Shown here in pieces: positions 1 through 5,715 of a DNA stretch of 7,219 nt. A model generated the notes under the pieces. It was not told the origin of the DNA and made no database searches. It saw only the letters and a program-made list of their open reading frames with translations. Position 1 is the stretch's first letter. Each line of letters starts with the position of its first letter. The stretch comes from Pseudomonadota bacterium (GTDB lineage Bacteria; Pseudomonadota; Alphaproteobacteria; Rhizobiales; Devosiaceae). Made by a program: the position numbers and the translations under genes. The DNA is taken from NCBI GenBank assembly GCA_023415605.1, contig JAEZKB010000147.1, positions 1 to 7,219 on the forward strand, given 5' to 3'.

Positions 1-1184
1 GTTCGATTATCGCGTGGCTGGGAAGGCTTCTCGCTCAATCGAGGGCAGATACCCGCTTGCAGCAGGAAGAACTGCAAGCGCGAGAGGCGCACGTCAAATC
101 CATTCTCGACACCGTCCCCGACGCGACCGTGGCAATCGACCTAAGGGGCAAGATTACCTCCTTCAACCGCGCGGCCGTCCGCCAGTTCGGCTACAGTCCC
201 GACGAGGTTGTCGGCAAGAACGTGAACATGCTCATGCCCGAGCCGTACCGAGGGCAGCATGACGGCTATATCAGCAACTACCTCCGCACGGGCGAGCGGC
301 GGATCATCGGCAAAGACCGTGTCGTGGTCGGCCAACGGAAGGACGGTTCGACCTTTCCAATGACTTTGGTCGTTGGTGAGACCCGGGGGCAGGGCGAGGT
401 GTTCTTCACCGGCTTCATCCGGGATCTGACAGAGCGGCAGGAAAGCGCAGCCGAACTCGAAGCAGCGCAATCGGAGCTGGCAAGGCTCGCTCGTCTCAAT
501 GAGCTGGGGGAAATGGCCTCCACTCTCGCTCACGAGCTCAACCAGCCACTGTCTTCCATCGCCAATTACGTTCAGGGCTGCATTCTCCTCCTCGGCAAGA
601 AAGATGGGGCAGCAGAGGCCAAAATGCAGTCGGCGCTTGCTGAGGTCGCCAAGCAGTCCCTTCGGGCCGGGGACATCATCCGCCATCTTCGTGAGTTTGT
701 GACCCGCGGCGATACGGAAAAGGAACTCGAGGACATCAAGCGATTGGTCGAGGAAGCCGCTGGCCTCGCCCTCGTGGGATCGCAGGCACTTGGAGTCAGA
801 ACCCAGTTCCAGTTCCCGAGCAGCGAAGCGCTCGTCCTTGTCGATCGCATACAGGTGCAGCAGGTCCTCACCAACCTCATGCGCAACGCAATCGAAGCGA
901 TGCAAGACGCTCCGCACCGAGAGCTCTCGGTGGTCACGACTGCTGCTGACGGCCGGGTTGTCGTGTCGATAGCAGATACCGGCTCCGGGATATCGCCCGA
1001 CATTGCCGAGAACCTTTTCAAGCCCTTTGTGACATCCAAGCCGACCGGAATGGGAATTGGCCTATCGATTTCCAAGCGCATCATCAGCGCGCACGGTGGT
1101 GAAATCTCTGCTTTGAACAATGCTGTCGGTGGCGCCACATTCTCATTCACGCTGCCTATTTATCGTGAGGCGCCCCATGCATAG
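1..1184 (+). CDS. fixL: Oxygen-sensing histidine kinase FixL, 5'-truncated by window edge
   Basis: Heme-based O2 sensor kinase that phosphorylates FixJ when oxygen is low. The reading frame is open to the window edge (first full codon at base 3), so the N-terminus is missing; an apparent TTG start at 57 is internal. Numbering from base 3, residues 1-11 look like the end of a membrane helix, followed by a charged linker and a PAS domain (about 35-145). The PAS domain has the FixL heme-pocket signature: H86 (in QHDGY) matches the proximal heme ligand, and R106 matches the distal O2-contacting arginine (R220 of Bradyrhizobium FixL). The position equivalent to R206 is Asn92. The kinase core follows: phospho-acceptor H177 (LAHELNQP), N-box N295, G1 box ADTGSGI (D325), and a G2 box GMGIGLS. 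It ends with ATGCATAG, overlapping fixJ by 8 bp, which suggests translational coupling. Confidence 0.95.
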   Translation, partial: SIIAWLGRLLAQSRADTRLQQEELQAREAHVKSILDTVPDATVAIDLRGKITSFNRAAVRQFGYSPDEVVGKNVNMLMPEPYRGQHDGYISNYLRTGERRIIGKDRVVVGQRKDGSTFPMTLVVGETRGQGEVFFTGFIRDLTERQESAAELEAAQSELARLARLNELGEMASTLAHELNQPLSSIANYVQGCILLLGKKDGAAEAKMQSALAEVAKQSLRAGDIIRHLREFVTRGDTEKELEDIKRLVEEAAGLALVGSQALGVRTQFQFPSSEALVLVDRIQVQQVLTNLMRNAIEAMQDAPHRELSVVTTAADGRVVVSIADTGSGISPDIAENLFKPFVTSKPTGMGIGLSISKRIISAHGGEISALNNAVGGATFSFTLPIYREAPHA

Positions 1185-1794
1185 CGCAGAAATCGTCGTT
1201 CATATCGTCGATGATGAAGAGTCTGTGCGGTCGTCGCTGGCCTTTCTCCTCGACAATGCCGGCTTTGCGGTGCGGACACACGCTTCGGCGCTTGAGTTTC
1301 TGCAGATCGCAGGGAGCGTGACGAATGGATGCCTGGTCACGGACCTCCGGATGCCCGACGTGGACGGGGTCGAACTCCTCAAGCGGTTGAACGCGATGTC
1401 GGCCATGATTCCGACCATCGTCGTGACAGGCCACGGCGACGTCCAAATGGCAGTGGAGGCGATGAAGAATGGCGCCATGGACTTCATCGAGAAGCCTTTC
1501 GACCGGGATCGCATCCTCGACTCCATCCGACGGGCCGCGGACACGGCGGGCGCCAAGTTCGAGCTCGAACAGTCGAGAAGCCGTACCCAGGAAGCCCTCG
1601 ACCTGCTCAGCGAGCGCGAAAGGCAGGTTCTCGATGGCGTTGTAGATGGCCAGCCCAACAAGGTGATTGCCTTCAACCTGGGCATCAGCCCGCGGACGGT
1701 GGAAGGCTACCGGGCGACCTTGATGGCCAAGATGCAGGCCAAGAACCTTGCCGAACTTATCCGGATGATCAGTGACGCCCGATCGATCGGTTGA
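1177..1794 (+). CDS. fixJ: Response regulator FixJ (REC + LuxR-type HTH)
   Basis: Two-component transcription activator paired with FixL; once phosphorylated it activates fixK-type promoters. The protein is 205 aa, the usual FixJ length. The receiver domain (about 5-120) has the acidic pair D12/D13, phospho-acceptor D56 in TDLRMPDVDG, T84 and K106 (EKPF). A linker leads to a LuxR/FixJ-type helix-turn-helix (about 142-200) with LSERERQVL and SPRTVEGYR. The start was set at ATG 1177, inside the end of fixL, because the protein then has standard FixJ length and GTGAGG at 1165-1170 is a suitable ribosome binding site; in-frame starts further upstream would add residues from within fixL. Every key receiver residue is present, so it should be an active phospho-acceptor. 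Confidence 0.95.
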   Translation: MHSAEIVVHIVDDEESVRSSLAFLLDNAGFAVRTHASALEFLQIAGSVTNGCLVTDLRMPDVDGVELLKRLNAMSAMIPTIVVTGHGDVQMAVEAMKNGAMDFIEKPFDRDRILDSIRRAADTAGAKFELEQSRSRTQEALDLLSERERQVLDGVVDGQPNKVIAFNLGISPRTVEGYRATLMAKMQAKNLAELIRMISDARSIG

Positions 1795-1802
1795 GCGCTC
1801 AA

Positions 1803-1816
1803 TTGATCTGTGACAA
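1803..1816 (+). promoter_or_regulatory. Near-consensus FixK/Fnr box upstream of FixT-like gene
   Basis: TTGATCTGTGACAA matches TTGA-N6-TCAA at 7 of 8 positions (ACAA in place of TCAA). It lies in the 75-bp gap after fixJ and ends 53 nt before the ATG at 1870. Activation from -41.5 would place the transcript start near 1851, leaving a short leader. This spacing nearly equals that of the two perfect boxes in the window, which supports it as a real FixK site. Confidence 0.6.
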
Positions 1817-1869
1817 TGCCGCACAGCCCCGCCGCCCGCTAGCGTGGCTGGGTACACGAAGTCGTCGCC

Positions 1870-2214
1870 ATGCCCAAAATCCTCGTCATTGCTCCCAATG
1901 CAGGTTTCCGAAGCTCTCTGCAGTTCGCCCTCGAGGCAGAGGGGTACAGCGTTGTCAGTCGGGAAAGCTTGAATGATCCCCAAGGGATCCCGGACGACGT
2001 CGCTTGCACGGTCCTGGATCATCATGCGGCCCAAGGGCATCTGCCGGCCGCCATCACTCTTGCCGAAGCGATGTCACCTGTCATTCTCCTTGCCAACAGC
2101 AAGACCCATCCGCTCGCGGCGCACTGCTTCCGCACCGTGACGAAGCCATTTCTCGGCCCTTATCTCTCGAAGGCCATATCGACTGCGCTACGTCACCGAC
2201 GCTCCACTGCGTAG
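1870..2214 (+). CDS. FixT-like degenerate single-domain receiver protein
   Basis: A 114-aa stand-alone receiver-like domain. It starts MPKILVIAPN, the usual receiver beta-1 strand, but A8-P9 replaces the metal-binding acidic pair. The aspartate position is kept (D50 in VLDHH) and so is the lysine (K92 in VTKPF), while the Thr/Ser switch position is Ala75. It has no output domain and is unlikely to take phosphate normally. Size, degeneracy and position beside fixLJ-fixK fit FixT, which in Sinorhizobium and Caulobacter inhibits FixL as negative feedback; Caulobacter FixT is reported to bind an Fe-S cluster. Only two cysteines are present here (C46, C86). A FixK-type box sits upstream, matching the FixK dependence known for fixT. 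The ATG at 1870 has only a weak ribosome binding site. Alternatively it could be an unrelated orphan pseudo-receiver. The receiver-like fold is well supported; the FixT role is inferred. Confidence 0.75.
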   Translation: MPKILVIAPNAGFRSSLQFALEAEGYSVVSRESLNDPQGIPDDVACTVLDHHAAQGHLPAAITLAEAMSPVILLANSKTHPLAAHCFRTVTKPFLGPYLSKAISTALRHRRSTA

Positions 2215-2221
2215 TACTACG
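2210..2221. promoter_or_regulatory. 12-bp palindrome, candidate FixJ operator for fixK
   Basis: CGTAGTACTACG is a perfect inverted repeat spanning the stop codon of the FixT-like gene, 71 nt before the fixK ATG. It contains GTAG/CTAC half-sites resembling the GTAMGTAG type of FixJ site described in Sinorhizobium, without being an exact match. A weak -10-like TCTTAA at 2266-2271 would put its centre about 60 nt upstream of the transcript start, in the range expected for FixJ. A run of seven G follows at 2221-2227. Confidence 0.4.
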
Positions 2222-2292
2222 GGGGGGACGTGCGGGATTTCGTTCAGCCGCAACAGGTGGAAGTCTCTTAACCACAAACGGGGAAGAGACAG

Positions 2293-2952
2293 ATGCTACA
2301 TTACACGTCCAGAGAACTCGTCCAGACCGAAGCTGCGCCATCGCCCACGGACGAGACCATCGCAGAGATGCTGCAGCATGCCGCATTGGGTGCGATCGCG
2401 TTCTACCCTGCCGACACGGTGATCTACGCGCAGGGAGAGGCCGCCGGCCCTCTATACTACGTCGAGTTCGGTACAGTCCGGGTTTGTCAGGTAGCCAGCG
2501 ACGGGCGACGCCAGATCGCTGCGTTCTACTGTGCGGGCGATGTGTTCGGATTCGAACCCGGCTCAACGCACCTGTTCTACGCTGAAAGCGTCGACGGAGC
2601 CGGCGTGAGGAGCGTACGGCCAAGGATGAAGGATGGCGCTGCCGAGGAGGTTCTGCGAGTGGCCCTCCGTGGACTTATCGCCATCCAGTCGCACCTGATG
2701 CAGACGGCGCGGCTCAGCGCCGCCGAACGGCTTGCCGCTTTCCTCCTCGACCTCATGGAACGACAGGGAAGTGATGACAGCGTGGCATTGCAGATGCAGC
2801 GTCACGACATTGGCGACTACCTCGACCTGACCTTCGAGACCGTCTCTCGCGTGTTCCGCGTGCTCAAGGACAGCGGCCTTATCCATCTGCCGACGCCCGA
2901 CCGCGTCAAAATCCTGAGTAGAGAAGGCCTGGAGCGGCTCTGTTCCGCCTGA
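2293..2952 (+). CDS. fixK: Crp/Fnr-family transcription regulator, FixK type
   Basis: DNA-binding activator acting downstream of FixLJ; FixK proteins recognise TTGA-N6-TCAA. The protein is 219 aa. An N-terminal cNMP-binding-like beta-barrel (about 20-120, with GxVRV and FYCAGDVFGFE strands) is followed by a dimer helix (about 120-150) and a winged HTH (about 160-215). The recognition helix LTFETVSRVF keeps the E-x2-S-R pattern (E182, S185, R186) typical of Fnr/FixK, which predicts TTGA half-sites. The N-terminal cysteine cluster that holds the Fnr 4Fe-4S centre is absent (cysteines only at 65, 80 and 217), so direct O2 sensing is unlikely and FixK is the better name. The ATG at 2293 follows a purine-rich GGGGAAGAGACAG. 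The gene is 78 bp from the FixT-like gene, leaving room for its own promoter. Confidence 0.9.
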   Translation: MLHYTSRELVQTEAAPSPTDETIAEMLQHAALGAIAFYPADTVIYAQGEAAGPLYYVEFGTVRVCQVASDGRRQIAAFYCAGDVFGFEPGSTHLFYAESVDGAGVRSVRPRMKDGAAEEVLRVALRGLIAIQSHLMQTARLSAAERLAAFLLDLMERQGSDDSVALQMQRHDIGDYLDLTFETVSRVFRVLKDSGLIHLPTPDRVKILSREGLERLCSA

Positions 2953-2962
2953 CCACTTCCGC

Positions 2963-2976
2963 TTGATTCTAGTCAA
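2963..2976 (+). promoter_or_regulatory. Perfect FixK/Fnr box upstream of the usp-BON operon
   Basis: TTGATTCTAGTCAA is an exact TTGA-N6-TCAA site in the 81-bp gap after fixK. It ends 57 nt before the ATG at 3034. Centring it at -41.5 predicts a transcript start near 3011, just upstream of the AGGAG at 3020-3024. It should drive the four-gene operon from 3034 to 4968. Confidence 0.8.
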
Positions 2977-3033
2977 TGAGAAGTCGCCTCAGCCGACGCA
3001 AGTTGCCTGAGGAACAGCTAGGAGTGCCGAGGC

Positions 3034-3858
3034 ATGCTAAGCGTCCTCTTGCCCATCTTGACCTTTCCTGATGCGACCCCAGCCGGCTCAATTCAGCGCG
3101 CAATCGATCTTGTCGCTACGCTAAAGGGACAGCTCACCGCGGAGGCTGCCGAGGTGGATATCCGCGATGTGGCCAACGTGATGGCCGATGCCCTGATCGA
3201 TGTGACCGGAATGATCGCATCGGCAGAAGCAACCAGCGCGGCCAGAGCTGACGAACTTCTGGCAGCCGCGGTCAGCATTGCGGGTCGCATGAACGTGCCA
3301 GTCACCACGAGACATCGGCGGATGAGACCAGAGGCACTTCCAGAAGGGTTTGCCATTGCCGGTCGAACACATGATTGCACCATCATCGCAGGAACAGGTG
3401 AAGGCCACGACGAACTCGCGGAGGCGGTGCTCTTCGGGTCCGGTGGTCCGACCATCCTGATGCCTGACAGCGAGGCTGCCGTTCACCTCGAGGTTGTCGC
3501 AATCGCCTGGGATGGCAGTGCAGCGGCGGCGCGGGCCGTCCGTGACGCCATGCCCATTCTCCACAAGGCCAAAAAGATCGTCGTCCTGGCTGTCACCGGA
3601 GACAAGCCATTGAACGGCGCGAGCAACGACGCCCTAGCGGACTACCTCCACCTCAAGGGTTTGAGGATCGAGTTCGCGGTGGTCGAAAAGGGGCCGCAAT
3701 CCATCGGTGAGTGCCTTCAGGCAGCCGCGGTCAACGCGGGCTCGGGTCTGATGGTGATGGGCGGCTACGGGCACAATCGCATCAGAGAGATCGTGCTCGG
3801 CGGAGCGACCAAGCACTCGATCGCAAAGCGCCGCGTCGCCGTACTGATGTCGCACTGA
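3034..3858 (+). CDS. Tandem-domain universal stress protein (UspA family)
   Basis: A cytoplasmic stress protein of 274 aa built from two Usp-like halves. The N-terminal half (about 1-145) is divergent and recognised mainly by its layout and by AVLFGSGGPTILMP near its end. The C-terminal half (about 150-274) begins VVAIAWDGSAAAARAV and ends with GGYGHNRIREIVLGGAT (from residue 243), which matches the Usp nucleotide-binding pattern G-x2-G-x9-G but has Gly where Ser/Thr usually follows. Usps of this double-domain type are common in low-oxygen and dormancy regulons. ATG 3034 is preceded by AGGAG with a 9-nt gap. It is the first gene of an operon behind a perfect FixK box, with the BON gene 17 bp downstream. 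Its C-terminal motif closely resembles that of the facing usp at 5716-6537, so the two are paralogues. Confidence 0.88.
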   Translation: MLSVLLPILTFPDATPAGSIQRAIDLVATLKGQLTAEAAEVDIRDVANVMADALIDVTGMIASAEATSAARADELLAAAVSIAGRMNVPVTTRHRRMRPEALPEGFAIAGRTHDCTIIAGTGEGHDELAEAVLFGSGGPTILMPDSEAAVHLEVVAIAWDGSAAAARAVRDAMPILHKAKKIVVLAVTGDKPLNGASNDALADYLHLKGLRIEFAVVEKGPQSIGECLQAAAVNAGSGLMVMGGYGHNRIREIVLGGATKHSIAKRRVAVLMSH

Positions 3859-3875
3859 GACCAATGGAGGAAGAC

Positions 3876-4526
3876 ATGCGCGCCGACCATGAGTTGCAGT
3901 CTGCGGTACTTCGGCAACTGGACTTCGACCCCTCGATAAACTCGAGCCACATCGGCGTCAGCGCACGAGACGGCGTCGTCTCCCTGTCAGGGCATGTGCC
4001 AAGCGTCCTGGAAAGAACCGCTGCCGAACGCGTCGCCGGCAAAGTCAGGGGGGTCAAGGGCATCGTCAACAGCATCGAGATCGATCTGCCCGGCGCATGC
4101 CTCACCTCCGACGAAAAGATCGCCGAACTCGCCTACAGCCGCCTCGCGTCCAACAACTCCGTTCCCATTGATCGCATCCATCTCGTTGTTCGGGATGGCT
4201 GCGTGACATTGCATGGCGATGTTGACTGGAACTACCAGCGCGTTGCCGCCATCGAGGATCTGGAGAAGCTGGGCTGCATCAAGGCCATACAATCGGACAT
4301 CCAGGTCAAGCCACCCGTGCAGGCCGGACAGGTGCAGCAGCGCGTCCATGATGTTCTCGCCGGCATCTCGCTGGTCGACGCCGACAGGATCAAGGTCTCG
4401 ACCAAGGGCACAGAGGTGACGCTAAGCGGCGAGGTTACGTCGTGGCACGAGAAAGGACTCGCCGAGAGCACAGCCTGGTGCATCCCAGGCGTGTCCGCCG
4501 TTCGGAACAACATCGTGGTTCTCTAG
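3876..4526 (+). CDS. Cytoplasmic protein with three BON domains
   Basis: A 216-aa protein made almost wholly of three BON repeats: about 3-70, 76-145 and 148-216. Each has the family pattern of a helix, a strand with a glycine-rich turn (DGVVSLSGHV, DGCVTLHGDV, GTEVTLSGEV), a helix and a closing strand (GIVNSIEI, AIQSDIQV, AVRNNIVV). BON domains are known as ligand- or phospholipid-binding modules, often secreted (OsmY); here no signal peptide or lipobox is seen, so it probably acts in the cytoplasm or at the inner face of the membrane. The start was placed at ATG 3876 because GGAGG at 3866-3870 lies 5 nt before it; an in-frame ATG at 3864 overlaps that site. It sits between the usp and the two small genes in one operon, pointing to a stress role. 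The ligand is unknown. Confidence 0.88.
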   Translation: MRADHELQSAVLRQLDFDPSINSSHIGVSARDGVVSLSGHVPSVLERTAAERVAGKVRGVKGIVNSIEIDLPGACLTSDEKIAELAYSRLASNNSVPIDRIHLVVRDGCVTLHGDVDWNYQRVAAIEDLEKLGCIKAIQSDIQVKPPVQAGQVQQRVHDVLAGISLVDADRIKVSTKGTEVTLSGEVTSWHEKGLAESTAWCIPGVSAVRNNIVVL

Positions 4527-4537
4527 GAGGGTGGAAG

Positions 4538-4789
4538 ATGCAAGCGAACATAGTCTGGCATGGAATGAACGACTTCGCCGTCGCGGCCAGCGTTGACGCG
4601 CGGCTCGCCTGGTATCTCAAGCACGCCGCCAATTGCGGCTGCACCCCAATACCTGGTTGGGCTATGCGAGAACTGGCCAGTCGCGGAATCCGGCTTCCGA
4701 TCGGTTACGATGAAGCGTGGCAGGCGCGAGGCAGTGATCCGGACCCGGCGACACCTGTTGGAAATATCGCTCGGCGGGGGGCAGCGTGA
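4538..4789 (+). CDS. Small uncharacterised protein with H-x3-C-x-C motif (copy 1)
   Basis: Not assigned to any family I can name. An 83-aa protein with ATG 4538 behind a strong AGGAGG (4525-4530), 11 bp after the BON gene. It has no signal peptide or membrane segment. The first 54 residues align without a gap to the next gene: shared residues include N4, W7, H8, R22, L23, W25, L27, H29, A31, N32, C33, C35, P39, E45, L46, R49, G50 and P54. H29, C33 and C35 could hold a metal or a redox centre, which is inference. The last 29 residues (after P54) have no counterpart in copy 2 and are rich in Ala, Asp, Pro and Arg. It should be co-transcribed with usp and BON from the FixK box at 2963. The stop overlaps the GTG start of the next gene by 4 bp. 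Confidence 0.8.
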   Translation: MQANIVWHGMNDFAVAASVDARLAWYLKHAANCGCTPIPGWAMRELASRGIRLPIGYDEAWQARGSDPDPATPVGNIARRGAA

Positions 4790-4968
4790 CAATCAACAAG
4801 GAATGGCACGCCGATCATCCCATGCCTAAGAATGCGACGCTCGAGCAACGACTGACCTGGCATCTGGGACATCAGGCCAACTGTTCCTGCCGCGGGATGC
4901 CACCAACCATTCGCAAGGAGCTCGAAGCCCGCGGATGGTTGACACCGTCGCCCGAAAGCCCCCGCTAG
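4786..4968 (+). CDS. Small uncharacterised protein with H-x3-C-x-C motif (copy 2)
   Basis: A 60-aa paralogue of the preceding gene, with no function assigned. It starts with GTG 4786 in a GTGA overlap with the previous stop, so translation is probably coupled. That start is supported by the ungapped alignment to copy 1 from residue 1, in which N4, W7 and H8 fall at the same positions; an ATG at 4822 would drop them. The core is RLTWHLGHQANCSC, with H29, C33 and C35 as in copy 1, plus extra H11 and H26 here. About 20 of the first 54 residues are identical between the copies. The gene ends the FixK-box operon, and its TAG shares four bases with the stop of the opposing GyrI-like gene, leaving no intergenic space for a terminator. 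Confidence 0.78.
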   Translation: MTINKEWHADHPMPKNATLEQRLTWHLGHQANCSCRGMPPTIRKELEARGWLTPSPESPR

Positions 4969-5573
4969 CTGGCAAGCTTTACCGGCTGCCGGACGATCGT
5001 CTTCAGCTTTGACTGTGCCACACGCCGGGGATCGGAGAGGTAGATCTCGTGGTGGCGACCGCGCAGTGCCAAGTTCTGCGAGGGGATGAACTCCTCATGC
5101 ATGCGGCGAATGGTGGCAGCCTCCTCGGCGTACGGTCCGATGTGCAGGAACTGTACGGACAACCCCTCGTGAAAGCGTTCCAGGCGCAGCGTCGCCGGCG
5201 GTGACCCGAGCTTCCGTACGGCCTTGTCCTTCGCCTCGGGAAACAACTCGGGAGAGACGAAGTCCGGGACCATGATCATCTGGGTCCACAGCCACTTGTC
5301 CTTCCGTCCGAGAGCGAAGTCGGACATGTCGTCAGACCACCAAAGCGCTTCGAGCGGTGGCACGACATAGTCGCGCTCGGCCGTCTTGCTGCCGAACTTC
5401 AGCGCGTAGGCAATCGAGTACAGCCACTGGATGCCCTCGCCATAAGCGGGCGCGGTGTTCGGATTGCCTTGACCGTCGAGCATGAGAAAGGACATCTCGG
5501 GGACGTCGACCACGACGAAGCGGGCCGGAGGATCGTAGAACTCCTTTAGCTGCTTTCTGAAGTCGATCTTCAT
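4965..5573 (-). CDS. GyrI-like small-molecule-binding domain protein
   Basis: A 202-aa single-domain protein resembling the stand-alone GyrI-like (effector-binding) family: MKIDFRKQLKEFY at the start, then VPEMSFLMLDGQGNPN (about 24-39), IQWLYSIAYALKF, a tryptophan-rich stretch (ALWW, KWLWTQM) and SVQFLHIGPYAEEAATI near the C-terminus. These domains bind small hydrophobic or cationic ligands in a central cleft; some members hydrolyse or sequester them. No DNA-binding domain is fused, so it is not itself a MerR- or AraC-type regulator. The start at 5573 (ATG on the minus strand) was chosen because the family begins M-K-x-(D/E) there and GGGGGA lies just upstream; the frame stays open to 5669 but that extension looks non-coding. 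No FixK box is seen in front of it, so it may not belong to the regulon. Confidence 0.85.
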   Translation of the reverse strand: MKIDFRKQLKEFYDPPARFVVVDVPEMSFLMLDGQGNPNTAPAYGEGIQWLYSIAYALKFGSKTAERDYVVPPLEALWWSDDMSDFALGRKDKWLWTQMIMVPDFVSPELFPEAKDKAVRKLGSPPATLRLERFHEGLSVQFLHIGPYAEEAATIRRMHEEFIPSQNLALRGRHHEIYLSDPRRVAQSKLKTIVRQPVKLAS

Positions 5574-5715
5574 GCAGTCCCCCGTGGTCGATCGGTTGCC
5601 AATTGTCGCTGCCATTGGTCCAAGGGACGGATGGCAGCTGCCCGAACCAAGCGGCGCCGCGAGCGGCACTCAATAGGCCGGCCCCGGCTGGCAGCCAGGG
5701 CCTTCGCATCGCTGC
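5574..5715. other. 142-bp intergenic region between usp and GyrI-like gene
   Basis: It presumably holds the promoter of the GyrI-like gene, read on the minus strand. I see no TTGA-N6-TCAA box and no convincing -35/-10 pair. A short imperfect inverted repeat around 5690-5702 (CTGGC/GCCAG type) follows the usp stop on the minus strand, but it has no T-run, so it is not a clear terminator. Confidence 0.4.

Noticed and set aside
12..22. 11-bp direct repeat GCGTGGCTGGG, also at 1842-1852
   Set aside because: A repeat of this length is expected by chance in a GC-rich window of this size, and one copy is within fixL coding sequence.
141..917. 258-codon open frame on the minus strand opposite fixL
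   Set aside because: It is antisense to a well-conserved kinase and has no domain-like composition; it is a product of high GC codon bias.
1156..2040. 294-codon open frame on the minus strand opposite fixJ
   Set aside because: It runs through fixJ, the intergenic gap and part of the FixT-like gene, and its His/Arg-rich product resembles no protein I recognise.
2293..2952. Naming the Crp/Fnr regulator as Fnr or FnrN
   Set aside because: The N-terminal cysteine cluster needed for the Fnr 4Fe-4S centre is absent.
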